This document shows, one piece after another, positions 35,232 to 45,871 of a stretch of 64,000 bases of DNA. Origin of the DNA: Carettochelys insculpta. Taxonomy: Eukaryota > Chordata > Testudines > Carettochelyidae. The DNA is taken from the NCBI RefSeq assembly GCF_033958435.1, contig NC_134145.1:36483501-36547500 (forward strand), given 5' to 3'. Position numbers and translations under genes: made by a program. Within the stretch, counting starts at the first letter, position 1; every line of letters starts with the position of its first letter. The notes under the pieces were generated by a model that was given only the letters and a program-made list of their open reading frames with translations, had not been told where the DNA came from and searched no databases.

Positions 35232-36150
35232 GGGGGGTGCAGTTTCAGAAGGGTATTTAAAGAATGGGGTCCCAGTAAAAGGGAGGGCCAGAGCTGACAA
35301 GGTCTATTCAGCAAGGTGGAAATGGCCCATTATCAACAGTACGTATCAAAAGAGGAAAACACAAGTAAGATCAGACAGGGGGATGTGAGCCATTGTCAGA
35401 GTCTAATGGCGAGATATTAACACCCAGGGCAGAGAAGCTGCTTTTGTACGCTGTGAGCCACTCCCAGTCTCTGTTTAATCCTTGGGTAATGGAGTCAAAT
35501 TTGCAAATAAATTGCAGCTCAGAGATTTCTCTCTCCATCTGATTTTTGAAATTTCTCTGTTTCAGGACTGCCACTCTTAAATCTGCTACTGAGTGTCCAG
35601 GGAGATTGAAGTGTTCCCCCGCAGGCTTCTGTACATTACCGTTCCTGATGTCTGATTTTCATCCATTTATTCTTTTACGTAGAGACTGTCCAGTTTGGCC
35701 AATGTAAATTGCAGTGAGGCATTGCTGGCACATGATGGCATGTATTATATTAGTAGATGTACAGGTAAAGGAGCCCCTGATGGTATGGTTGATGTTAGGT
35801 CCTGTGAAGATATCACTGGTGTAGATATGTGAGTAGAGTTGGCAGCAAGGACCACTGCAGGAGCTGGTTCCAGGCCTAGAGCCACTGGTTTGTGATTTGT
35901 AGTGGCTGGTGAGGATTTGTTTAAGGTCGGCAGGCTGTGTGTAGGCAAGGACAGGCCTGCCTCCCAAGGTCTGTGAGCGTGAAAGATCATTGTTCAGGAT
36001 GGGCTGTAGGTCACTTATGATGCATTGGAGAGGCCTTATGTGAGGGCTGTATGTGATGGTCAGTGGTGCTCTCTTGTTTTCCTTGAGAGGCTGTCTCGTA
36101 GCAGGTGGCTTCTGGGTACCCGGCTGGCTCTGTCAATATGTTTGTAATTA
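35232..36150 (-). pseudogene. Penelope-like element remnant with GIY-YIG endonuclease domain
   Basis: On the minus strand, from about 36130 down to 35371, one frame reads the C-terminus of a Penelope-like retroelement protein. It contains GGRPVLAYTQP, then DIFTGPNINHTIRGSFTCTS, a cysteine/histidine linker ending IIHAIMCQQC, the endonuclease core AIYIGQTGQSLRKRING, then EHFNLPGHSVADLRVAVLKQ and a tail rich in E/N. The YIGQT...R arrangement is the GIY-YIG signature of these elements. One in-frame TGA (35656-35658) breaks it, and the reverse transcriptase half is missing beyond 36150. 35232-35370 is 3' non-coding sequence. Among Penelope-like groups a Neptune-like type is plausible, but this is inference. 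Confidence 0.87.
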
Positions 36151-36481
36151 CAATAAACAAAAAAGCCAACAACTTAGAATGATGTGATGGCACAAGCCCA
36201 ATACGGCTTGCTAAAGGAAAATTGTTCTTCTTGAATCTATTAGAATTCCTTGAGCACATTAACAACAATAGCTGCCTGTAGCACTTCAGGTGAGGATCGA
36301 GGGCTCCCTATCCACATATTGATTTAATTCAAATTTCCTTAGATTGTGAAATGAACTGAGATCCTTCTTTTATGTGTTATAGCAGGACAGGAGATGTAGA
36401 TAATTCCCTGCTTTGATTTTTGTTGGAGCAAATATGGGGAGATATAGACTCAAAGTCCTGTAAACCATGTTTAAAGAATAA

Positions 36482-36754
36482 TGCCTTGCCTACATTACAC
36501 AGTGCCATCAATCTACTTCAGCTATGAAAACTGTGCAGTTGAAGTCAGCATAATCACTGTGGCATCTTGCATGTGGTAAGGTTGGTGGGGGCTGCTCTCC
36601 ATCGATGCTGGCTACTCCTCTAATTTTGGTGCAGTACTGGCATTGACAGGTGTGCACTTGGAGATCGATTTAAGGCATCTAAGCACTTGTGGTAAATTGA
36701 TGGCTCGTGGAGCAGTTGCTGCAGCATTGATTCCCGTGAAATGTAGACATAGCC
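36482..36754. mobile_element. Diverged inverted-repeat element
   Basis: Begins tgccttgCCTACAT and ends ATGTAGacatagcc, with an interior of inverted gaagtca/tgacttc-type motifs. An old relative of the GTCTACAC elements; duplication unclear (TAA versus TTA). Confidence 0.5.
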
Positions 36755-36831
36755 TTAGAAATCACTATGAAGCAAAAATTGTAACATCCTCTATAGTTTT
36801 TCCTGAGATACTCATAGTTTTGGCTCACAAT

Positions 36832-37245
36832 GGTCATGTCTACACTAGCTCAAATCTTTGAAATGGCCATGCAAATGGCCATTTTGAAGATTACTAATGA
36901 GGTGCTGAAATACATATTCAGCACCTCATTAGCATACCACTGGCTCTGGCACTTCAAAATTGCCATGGCTTGCTGCTGCGTGTCTCATCCTGACAGGGCT
37001 CCTTTTCGAAAGGACCCCGCCAACTTCGAAATCCCCTTATTCCTATCTGATGTTTCACGGGGTCCTTTCAAAAAGGATCTCCATTTGGATGAGCTGCACG
37101 GCAGCAAGCCGCAGCAATTTCGAAGTGCTGCGGCTGGCGGCATGCTAATGAGGCGCTGAATATGTATTTCAGCACCTCATTAGCAATCTTTGAAATGGCC
37201 ATTTGAATGTCCATTTTGAAGATTTGGGCTAGTGTAGACGTAGCC
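36832..37245. mobile_element. Family A foldback MITE, copy 2 (414 bp, TSD AAT)
   Basis: Ends GGTCATGTCTACACTAGC and GCTAGTGTAGACGTAGCC, flanked by AAT (36829-36831 and 37246-37248). Same nested-hairpin plan as copy 1 but more diverged, with many TTCGAA sites mutated to TTTGAA or TTCAAA. Confidence 0.87.
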
Positions 37246-38348
37246 AATGAGGTAGAGCTGGCAGATGCAGAACTTGGTTGTGTGGTTAAAAATAGTTTAG
37301 ACAAGAATGATGTAGATTTGTGGGCAGTAAGTTTCGTTTTACGACAGCTGGAGCACAACTGTCTACGCTATTTGAGAGAATAAAGCTGTGTCAGATAATT
37401 TAAATTAGTGGATGGGATAACCTATACAGAGAGGCTGGTAGCAGAAAGAAGGAACAAGCTAATGAACAGATGGGTAGTTGGAGAGGAAATAATATTAAGC
37501 AGTGAACTAGATAACACAGGCCCTCAAGGAAACAAAAAGAATTAAGTTACGAGAAAAACTAAAGAAATTTAATGGGGGAGGGAATAAAGTAATAAAGGGA
37601 ATGGATAGGCTGGGGAGTAGCTATGACATCTGCATATAAATGCAACACTGGAAAGACAAATACAGGTAGATTTGCACAAAGGGAATTCTGAGATTAAGCC
37701 TGTGACTGTAACAAGGTGAGCAAACCAAAAGAGACTAAATTAAAGGGATAAACTGTAGACTTTGAAATGTCTGAGAGAATAAAAGGGAGGGTGATACCTC
37801 TACAATAGCTCTTGAACAAACACAGAAGGGTTTTTTAGTCTAAAGAAGGGAGATTTCGGGCTACTGGCTGAATTTAGCCAAGTGGTGATATTAACAAATC
37901 ACCAAATCTGGACAATGACAAACTAGAAAGATAAGTGAGACCTAGATCTATGCAGCTGCCACAAACTATGCCCTATTGCTCCCCACCCCAAGTTATAACC
38001 TGGGGACAGAGCAAAAGATTTGCAGCTGGATGAAATAAAAACAACAGGCAAGGCTGCCTCAAGGATGACCAGCTCCCATATAATTTATAGCTTCCTGGAT
38101 AATCTTAATCTCCTTGAATTTCTCTAGATGTGAAGTCAAGGAACAGCATAAAACTTACACACTCCCATTGACCTAACCCACTTGGAAGTTGGACATCTGC
38201 ACTCTACACCAGGTGAAGGGTCCAAGTGGTCCTTAAAGGTAGCCCTAAGTCAAGTGCATTACACTATTCAATCCTGAAAGTAACAAAGCTTCGCTTATTA
38301 ATCTATATCAGCCAAACACCTGGTGGATCCAGAGTTTAGTGATTCTAA

Positions 38349-38575
38349 GGCCTGGTCTACACTAGAAGAGAAAGTCGACCTACAATACATAATTCTAGCT
38401 ACAAGAATAACAGTGTAAGGTCACCAGGAAAAACTCATGACTTGGCAAGGAGCATTGAGGTCAACTGGGTGTTCTTCAGCTTTCAGTTTACTGATCACAT
38501 ATTAGATCCACTAAACTGAACCCTGGAAGATTGACCTCTGGATAACTGACCCAGTGGATAAGTGTGGACAAGCCC
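38349..38575. mobile_element. Inverted-repeat MITE (227 bp, TSD TAA)
   Basis: Begins GGCCTGGTCTACACTA and ends AGTGTGGACAAGCCC, flanked by TAA (38346-38348 and 38576-38578). Interior A/T-rich with gtcgacct/aggtcaac motifs. Confidence 0.75.
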
Positions 38576-39952
38576 TAAGTGTAAATAGTTTTCAGAGAGT
38601 CTGTAGATAAGATTAGTCAGGTTTGTGGAAGTCTTTCAGGCTCTGAGGACAGTGTTGGAGCATGAGAGAGCAAAGGACTTCTTATTTTGGTTGAGTTTCA
38701 TTCAGTCTCAATAATGGATGTTCTGAATGTACTTGGAAAACCTTCTGTTCAAATTCTATGGCCAAAGATTGCACCTATTATTGCTGAGAACTCTTAAAGC
38801 CTTCCTAACTATCAGAAGCTTGAGGTAGGTAGGTGACTTTTCAACATACCCTCTTTATTTGTAATATTTTCATTAGTTTTGGCTTTATTTGAAACATTCT
38901 CTTTTGGGGGATGGTCACTGGCAAGGTTGTGGTGAACCATCTTTGGTGATACATGTGCTCTGTTTTCTTGGATTTTAACAGCCTGGATTTAGACCTAGGT
39001 ATGAAAAATGCACTAACCGGATTTCTTTGGTTGATGATCTTTCCACAGGAATGCAATAATTTATCCAAAGTCTTTAAAAACAGAACTTTTCCTTTTTCTG
39101 GCATTCATTTTCTGGTCTCCTGTGATTAGTCTCCTCCCTACTAATCTCCAGATACTGCTTGATTTTAATTTTTGGTCAGATGCTGAGCCTGATAAATTAC
39201 TGAGCCTTACAAATGTGCTCACCACACTTTAACTTTTCCCTTTTTACTTCTACACCCATGAAGAGCCTACAGGGATCTGACCTGGGGATGCCAAGGTGGA
39301 CTTATGGGACCTCACGAGAACCAGATGTAGCACATCACAAGAAGGTACACTATGAAAATCATAAAACACATATGTGAGCACTTAGAAAAACTTTATATTG
39401 TTAGGTCTGGCTGGTATTATACTTTTAAAGGAGAACAGAGTCTAAATCTTGGCTTCGGTGGGAGCTTCACTTGAACAAGAAGTATAATTTAGGTCATTTT
39501 GGCAGTAAATCTTTCAACCTACTTCCTGGTATTACAGTTATCTTCTCTTTTTTATTGCTAATTATTGAGTTTGTCTATTTCTTCCTCATATATTGGATCA
39601 TATAGGAAAATGTTTTTCCTCTTTATTTGTTACTTGTCTTTTTTTAGGTCTGTCCTTTGACTTCTTTCTCATCTACTGAACGTTTGTTTACCCCATTTGG
39701 TTTATTTACTTCTGGTGAGTTTTAGGTTTATTTGTAGTAGAAGCTGTCTCACTGAAAATGCAGCTTTTCTTTTTTTTTTTTTTCCTTTCATTGTATCAGT
39801 ACTTTCCCTACAAACAGAATAAAACCTCTGAAGGCCAAACAGTCTTTGAACATGTTCAAACTTTTTTTTTAAAAAAAATCTCTTTATTCTTTGGAACTTT
39901 TCATACATATAAAGGAAAGGTCAGCCCCTTAGAATAACAACTGATTGCACTA

Positions 39953-39953
<1 letters not shown>

Positions 39954-40033
<80 letters not shown>
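39954..40033. repeat. (CA)40 microsatellite
   Basis: 80 bp of uninterrupted CA dinucleotides. Length and purity suggest it is polymorphic. Confidence 0.97.
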
Positions 40034-40035
<2 letters not shown>

Positions 40036-40695
40036 CTAACCAAAAAAGAAGTGAAGGTCAATAAAGCTGTGCAAGCTGTTTGATACAAACTGCAGAAGCT
40101 CTCAAAACTATCCTTGTTTTGTTATCTACCTTTACTGGAGAACTCTGAACATTATAGCTGTGGCCACACTACCAAGTAATTTCAAGAGCGATGTCGAAAG
40201 GAGGGGCAATTTCGAAATGAGCAGCAAAGCGAGTACACACAAATTGCTCATGTTGAAATCAACACTGCAATAAAAAAGTGGTCGGTTCAAAAGTGTTGTT
40301 CCACTCCTGTCTTGAGAACAGTGCCTCATTTTGATGTTGATTTCGAAAGGAATGTTTGTAGCTGCTCCCCGGCCGCCATTTTGAACTCACAAGCCCTCCA
40401 CGGCACTGGCCCCTCCCTATAGCACAGAGCCTCCTTGGCCAGGTCTCTATGGCAGTCAGCTTTGGCAACCTTAAAGCTGAAGAGACACAGAAACCCCATG
40501 CATGAAGCCGAGAGTGTGCTGGCAACCACAGAAGCACGCGCTACCCCATGAACACTCTCCAGCACCCCCCAGAATGACAGGAATCCAGCCAGGCAGAGCC
40601 AGGGCCAGCAGAAAGGACCTCTGGGAGCTCCAGGGATCCATGTTAACAGGAGGCAGGGCTCCCAGGACCCCGGGTAGCCACCAAAAAGGAGGGGT

Positions 40696-41145
40696 GCCCT
40701 ATGGCTGGAGGCTGAGGTCCAGGACCTGCTGGCCATCTGGGGGACGAGGACATCCTGTGAGAATGGAGGGGTGGAAGTGGAATGCAGCCGCCTTCACCCA
40801 GCTGGCCAAGACTGTGGCCACAAGGCCCTCCCCCCCGGACCCCTGACTAGGTGTGGTTGAAAGTGAAGGAGCTGTACCAGGGGTACGCAAAGGCTAGGGA
40901 CTCAGCCACGTGGTTGGGGGGCAGTGCCTGGCACCTGTCCCTACTTTGATGACCTGCACCAGCTCCTTGGCCCCAGGGAGGCCAGACTGCTGGAAAGGAC
41001 CCTCAATATGGCCGAGCCAGAGGGGGAGGAGGAGGAGGAGCCAAAGCTGGGACCCTCCACAGCACCACCGACCCCATGCCCAGAGCTGCCAGCTGATGAT
41101 GGGGAGAGGGGAGCCTATATATTGTCGCACTATGGGAGGGCATGA
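40696..41145 (+). pseudogene. Harbinger Myb/SANT-like (trihelix) accessory protein, broken
   Basis: Frames must be switched to follow the domain: WLEAEVQDLLAIWG (from 40702), then after a shift GWKWNAAAFTQLAKTVATR, then after a stop and shift WLKVKELYQGYAKARDSAT, then PGTCPYFDDLHQLLGPR and an acidic tail with EEEEE to a stop near 41143. This W...W...Y/F pattern followed by an acidic C-terminus is that of the trihelix-type DNA-binding protein encoded by Harbinger elements, which in studied members brings the transposase to the nucleus and to the transposon ends. At least three frame disruptions make it non-functional. Confidence 0.8.
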
Positions 41146-41749
41146 GCCAGGCCACCTCTGCCTGGGCCTCCCCTGAACCTCTTGAGGCACCTTCAGGTAG
41201 GACTAGGCACAGGGCACCCTGGGTATGCAGGGGGGTGGTCCCCACTGCTGCTGGCACAGGCCCAGGCACACGGCCTGCGGCCATGGGCTAGGGGTCCTGG
41301 AAACAGCCATCGTTGCCATCAGGGAGGGGTCCACATGTGGGAGGTCCCTGCATGGGGCCATGGACAGCCACGTGGGGTACGTGGCTGGGAAGGATGTGGG
41401 GGGGGCCCGAACCAGCCCCTTCAATGGCCCAGCATGGATGGGCCCCACAGGACACAAGATACCCCAGGCCCTCCTCCTACAAGCAGGGAGGGATGGTGAT
41501 GGGGATGTGTTCACTAGCCCATGGTACGTGGTCAAGTGACAGACAGGGCACCGCCTTCTCCCCTTACGTCATCACACTCTCAACCTCTGCGGGCCACCCC
41601 AGCCTCCTTGACATGCTAGGGAACCCTGTAGTGGCTGGCGAGGGGGAAGGAGCAACGCCTCCCAGGGCTGGGTGCTGTGCCAGGCAGGCCCACTGCTGCA
41701 CCTGGGCTGACAACCTAGCAGCCGCCCACACAGTCGCATGTTGGGAGCA

Positions 41750-42758
41750 AAACCGCCTGCTGTGAGCATGGCTCTCCATGGAGTGGGTGGCTTGCAACCG
41801 AGTCTCGAAGTACCTGAATACCCTAACCCAGGCCATTGCCACCTGCCTGGCCCAGCTGCCTGCTCCATAGATAGCCTTTTTCCACTGCCCCTGCACCCCC
41901 CGCCCCTCCCACCCCCACCTGAAGCATGCCTTCAGACACCTGAATGCCTGTTCTGCTGTGTTCCTGGCCCGGTGGAGCTGGGTGTTGTAGCAGTCCTGGC
42001 TCTCCCCATTGTGGCCCTTGTAGGGGTGCATTAGCCAGGCCTGGAGTGGGTAGGCCGCATTGGTGACTATGCATGGGGGCACAGTTGTGTCTCCCACTGG
42101 GAGCTCCCATGGGGGGATTGTAAGTGCCCTTGGCCATCTTGCGCCTGAGCCACAAGTTACGCAGGATGTGGGCATCATAGGCCCTGTCCAGCCAGCCCAT
42201 GCAACTATCTGCAAAACATCCTCTGGCATCCACAAGGGCCTGGAGGGCAACAGAATGGTAGCCCTTCCGATTTATGTGCCATCTGTGGCTGCATGGTGGG
42301 GCCCGCATGGTGATGTGGGTGCTATGCAAGGCACCAATACAGTTGGGGAACCCCAGCTTCTGGAACCTGGCCATGGCAGCTTCCACGTCCCCAAAGTAGA
42401 TGAGGTGGCACAGGAGGATCCGGTTGATGGCATTGATGATCTGCCCAGGCTGGAGGGAACAGGCATCCGTGAGCTTGTGAAGGCATGCAGGGGGACCCCC
42501 TCCGCGGGACCTCCTCCCCGGACCCTGGTGTGGGTGCATGACCTTGGCTGCCTTACTTCTAGAAAGATGACCCTGATGGTGTCCTTCCCCACCCTGAATT
42601 GTTGGCTGACCGAGCAGTCGCTGTTCGGGGTGGCCAGCTTCCCCACAGTGTCGACCACCCTTTTCTCCAGAGGGGAGCACAAGCTGCATGCAGGTGTCCT
42701 GGTGGTGAAGTGCTGGTGCCAGCCACTGGCACAGCTCCATGAAGGTGGCCCGGGTCAT
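41750..42758 (-). pseudogene. Harbinger DDE transposase, broken and missing catalytic Asp residues
   Basis: On the minus strand: MTRATFMELCQWLAPAL at 42758, a frameshift near 42670 into PLEKRVVDTVGKLATPNSD, a return near 42450, then FGDVEAAMARFQKLGFPNC, IGALHSTHI, INRKGYHSVALQALVDARG, YDAHILRNLW, a shift near 42150, CIVTNAAYPLQAWLMHPY and NTAEQAFRCLKACFRW. Compared with the HARBI1-type DDE consensus, the first catalytic Asp (DGTH) is His here (LHSTH, about 42325) and the Asp of the GDAAYPL-type motif is Asn. The Glu of the vE-aFgrLK motif remains. With the frameshifts this copy cannot make active enzyme. HARBI1 itself is a domesticated relative and is not meant here. Confidence 0.87.
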
Positions 42759-43821
42759 CCTAAAATTGCGGAGCCACTGCTCGTCGTCCCAGTCCTCCAG
42801 GATGATGTTGTCCCACCATATCCCACTGATGGGGTACTGCCAGAGGACAGGGCCTGGGGACAGGGGTGCTCTGGATGCACTGTGGGTGGGGGGGCCTTCA
42901 GGAGGCCAGACGCGTGGCAGGCAGCATGGAGCCTAAAGTGGCATGCTGCCAGGCTAGCCATCAGGCTGGCCATGATGTCCAGGATGTCCCCATCTGGGAA
43001 GTGCTGCAGCGCTGGGGCTGAGCAAGGCTCCACTGGTGCAGAGCTGGAGGTTGCACGCTGCAAGCAGCCTGAGCCCTCAGCATGTGCATGGGGGGGATGT
43101 TTGGGAGGGGCCCCTTAAGAGGGAGGCTGGCCCATGCTCCAGGAAGGGCTTGTTGGCCATTTGACCCTTGCCTCACCATTTCCTGTCCCGTTATTTCGAA
43201 AGGAGGCTTGGGGCTGTGCAGCTGCTCCGTTTCTAAACGAGTGGGGAGTCTCTTTGATGGTGTGGATCACAACATTGATCCGCATATTGTGTGCAGTCGC
43301 TTCATTTTGAAATTGCTCTCTTTGAAGTAACGGATCAGGATTACCCCTTTCAACATCACTTGCTAATGTGGCCACAGCCTACGCACATTTGCAAACTTTC
43401 TGCAAAAGCTTTCCCCTCTCTCTGCATAGCTATAAATTTTATCAAACCACCATATAAACTTCATTTGTTGGAATAGTTCAAATAGACAAGGCCATATGAT
43501 GAAAGATACCACGTATGGTTCCTCTGTCCTTCATTGACTAAAATTCTTCCTCGCAACCAGCAGTTTTAGCAGGTCATTTTAATTTTGTAAATGGGAGGTT
43601 GCACTTATCAAGATAGATTTTTTTTTCTTGTTAGCCCTTGGATCTGTCTGACTGCTATATAAAATGGCTTTAGCACACTTACCTACTACAATTTCCCTTC
43701 TGGAAGTACTGACTGCTGTGTCATATGGGGCGAAGAAGCTCAGAGTCTTGCATAGAAGAGAATGAGCATTAGGATGGGAGATAGGAGACCTGAGAGTTGA
43801 GGCTTTATTTTGACTCTCTTG

Positions 43822-44257
43822 GGCCGTGTCTACATGAGCCCCAAACTTTGAAATGGCCACGCAAATGGCCATTTCCAAGTTTACTAATGAAGCGCTGAAA
43901 TGCATATTCAGCACTTCATTAGCATGCGGGCGGCCGCGGCGCTTTGAAATTGACGCGGCTTGCAGCCGCGCGTCTCGTCCAGATGGGGCTCCTTTTCGGA
44001 AGGACCCCGCCTACTTCAAAGTCCCCTTATTCCCATGATCTGATGGGAATAAGGGGACTTCGAAATAGGCGGGGTCCTTTCGAAAAAGAGCCCCGTCTGG
44101 ACGAGACATGTGGCAGCAAGCCGCGTCAATTTCGAAGCGCCGCAGCCGCCCGCATGCTAATGAAGCGCTGAATATGCATTTCAGCGCTTCATTAGTAAAC
44201 TTGGAAATGGCCATTTGCATGGCCATTTCGAAGTTTGGGGCTCGTGTAGACGTAGCC
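43822..44257. mobile_element. Family A foldback MITE, copy 3 (436 bp, TSD TTG)
   Basis: Ends GGCCGTGTCTACATGAGCC and GGCTCGTGTAGACGTAGCC, flanked by TTG (43819-43821 and 44258-44260). Well-preserved nested hairpins; the centre is an inverted repeat around gaataagggg / cccctta. The 13-mer ttttgactctctt-type flank also recurs about 12 bp beyond the right end, so the target was already a small duplication. Confidence 0.88.
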
Positions 44258-44456
44258 TTGCTGAGCCACTTTGACTCTCTTGTTGTGTCTTTGGAAAAAT
44301 CACTTAAGCCCAAATTTTCAAGTTTCAGCTATCCAAGTCGGAAACCTAAGTGCAGATTTTTACACATGTGGCGCCAGTGCTTTCTTTCTAGAAAAAAATG
44401 TGTTGGAACTCAAGTCTGATGACTTCTCATAGGGGTTAGGGTGTTCAGTTTTAATG

Positions 44457-44822
44457 CCCGAGTCCCTGCACTGCTGAGGGACTGGCAGGTGTTCCTGCCC
44501 CGGTCTCCATTCTGCTGCAGGACTGGTGGGGGCTCCTGCTCCAGTCCCTGAGCTGCTGCAGGGTGGTGAGGGTTTCTACCCTGGTCCCTACACTGCTGCG
44601 CAACTGGCGAGGGCTCCTGCCCATGTCCCCATTCTGTTGTGGGACCAGCGGGGGCTCCTGTTGCTGTCCCCACACTGCTGCAGGTCTTGTGGTCAGAAGT
44701 CCAGTCCTGGGGGGTGCGTCCAGCCCTCGTCCCCGTGCTGTTGCAGGTCTTGTGGAGGTTCTTGTACTGGCCCCTGTGCTGCAGTGGGAGCTCCTGTCAT
44801 GGTCCCTGTGCTGCTGCAGAAC
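44457..44822. repeat. Minisatellite, unit about 40 bp, about nine copies
   Basis: Units of the form CCCTGTGCTGCTGCAGGACT followed by ggtgggggctcctgcccc. One unit carries an insertion near 44700. A/T-rich flanks around 44380-44410 and 44828-44905 (both with tttctag, aaaaaa and ggaact motifs in opposite orientation) suggest the array sits inside a repeat element. The long open frames here on both strands come from the repeat. Confidence 0.8.
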
Positions 44823-45362
44823 AGGTGCTGAATTTTTTTCTAGTGTTCTAATGGAAAAAACGGTGCCAGAACTCAGTTCCTGTATGTTCCACCAGAAAAA
44901 AAGCCTGTGTGGTGCCATTTCTACGGAAAACAGTGAGAGATGTGAGCACTTAACACTTCTAAAAGTCGAGATCTAAGTGACTCAAATGGTGCAGCCAAAA
45001 ATGGGCAAATCCAGAATTAATGGAGACTTCTGAACATTTTTACCTTAAATTTATTTTTCAGAATGCCCTCTTTCCCCTATATGCACCTTTTCCGTTCTGA
45101 TTCACTGATGCCTTTTGAATTTGACAAGTGTCATTAGAGAGAACACCATGCACTTCTACTTCTGAACCACAGATCTTTTCCCAACTTTGTCAGAAAGCAG
45201 AGAGAGCCTTTACAGATAATTGGTTGCCTTTTTCTTGATGCTCTATTTAATGTTGTATAAGAAGTGTACAAACACAATAACCAACTCAACAGCCGATAAT
45301 GATTGTTGCATCGGCAATGTGCTGGCTGATCACTATTAAATATATTTATCCAATTTTGTTAC

Positions 45363-45506
45363 CTTGACTGCTGGAATGGACTGCTTGGGAGTAAAATGCT
45401 TTTTCATAGGCAGTACAACAGGTGTGGTTTGCTGCTTCAGTTTAATCTTGTCCTCAGCTATTATCTTTTTACGCTGATCAAGGTAAGGTCCAAAACTGGG
45501 TAGTTG
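45363..45506 (-). CDS. DPYD: DPYD third-from-last coding exon (linker before the Fe-S domain)
   Basis: This exon has 48 codons (144 bp) in phase 0 on the minus strand. It begins [19 protein letters not shown], continues through a basic, variable stretch and ends SIPAVK. It matches the DPYD segment that links the pyrimidine-binding barrel to the C-terminal ferredoxin-like domain. The core [15 protein letters not shown] is strongly conserved, while the second half ([17 protein letters not shown]) is the poorly conserved part of the family. The acceptor is a pyrimidine tract ending caatttag above 45506, and the donor is AAG|gtaac below 45363. The next exon upstream (the one encoding GLKALLYLKSIEEL-like sequence in other vertebrates) was looked for up to 64000 and not seen, so the upstream intron probably runs off the window. 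Confidence 0.95.
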
Positions 45507-45765
45507 CTAAATTGAAAAACAGAAAATATGCTATTTAGCAAGTATATGAAACACATAAATGAATATTAATAAAGGGCCAAATCCTAAGGCCCTGCTGAGA
45601 TGCTGACTCATTTCTTATTTGGGGAGGCTCCCACTGAAGTTGATGGGATTCTGACTAAGAAATGAATAAAACTGAGACATAACTTCAAGATTGGACCTCA
45701 GAATAATAACAGAGTTTGAATATTAAAATCATAATACATGGTAACAAATATAGCCGCACTCCTTA

Positions 45766-45871
45766 CATCTCCTCCCCTCTGTATTTTACATATTAGCACA
45801 TTGATCAATTTGTATAACCATCTCCTCCCCTCTGTATTTTACATATAAGCATATTGATCAATTTGTATAAA
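45766..45871. repeat. Tandem duplication, period 53 bp, two copies
   Basis: catctcctcccctctgtatt begins at 45766 and again at 45819; both copies run on to gatcaatttgtataa with few changes. About 260 bp upstream of a DPYD coding exon, in the intron. Confidence 0.9.

Larger units (their letters stand above)
40156..43379. mobile_element. Near full-length, decayed PIF/Harbinger transposon
   Basis: A 3.2-kb element with terminal inverted repeats (agCTGTGGCCACACTACC left, GGCTGTGGCCACATTAGC as the inverse of the right end) and near-matching flanks TAT/TAC. It carries both genes expected of this superfamily: a Myb/SANT-like (trihelix) DNA-binding protein at 40696-41145 on plus, and a DDE transposase at about 41750-42758 on minus, facing each other. 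Both are broken. Subterminal TTCGAAA motifs resemble those in the foldback elements of this window. It lies inside a DPYD intron. Confidence 0.88.
27374..45362 (-). other. DPYD: DPYD intron between third-last and second-last coding exons
   Basis: This 18.0-kb intron is built largely of transposon insertions: a second long foldback (29947-30630), hAT-like and CR1 pieces (30872-31945), a SINE/Penelope remnant split by a solo LTR (34042-36150), several inverted-repeat elements, a (CA)40 tract, a 3.2-kb Harbinger copy and a minisatellite. The stretches 27400-28130, 28290-29940, 31950-34030, 37250-38340 and 38580-39950 contain nothing I recognise beyond A/T-rich intronic sequence. Confidence 0.9.

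Noticed and set aside
42060..43118. 352-codon plus-strand open frame
   Set aside because: It is the antisense shadow of the GC-rich Harbinger transposase region; all family motifs are on the minus strand.
44451..44976. Open frames of 100-155 codons on both strands
   Set aside because: Translated 40-bp minisatellite units.
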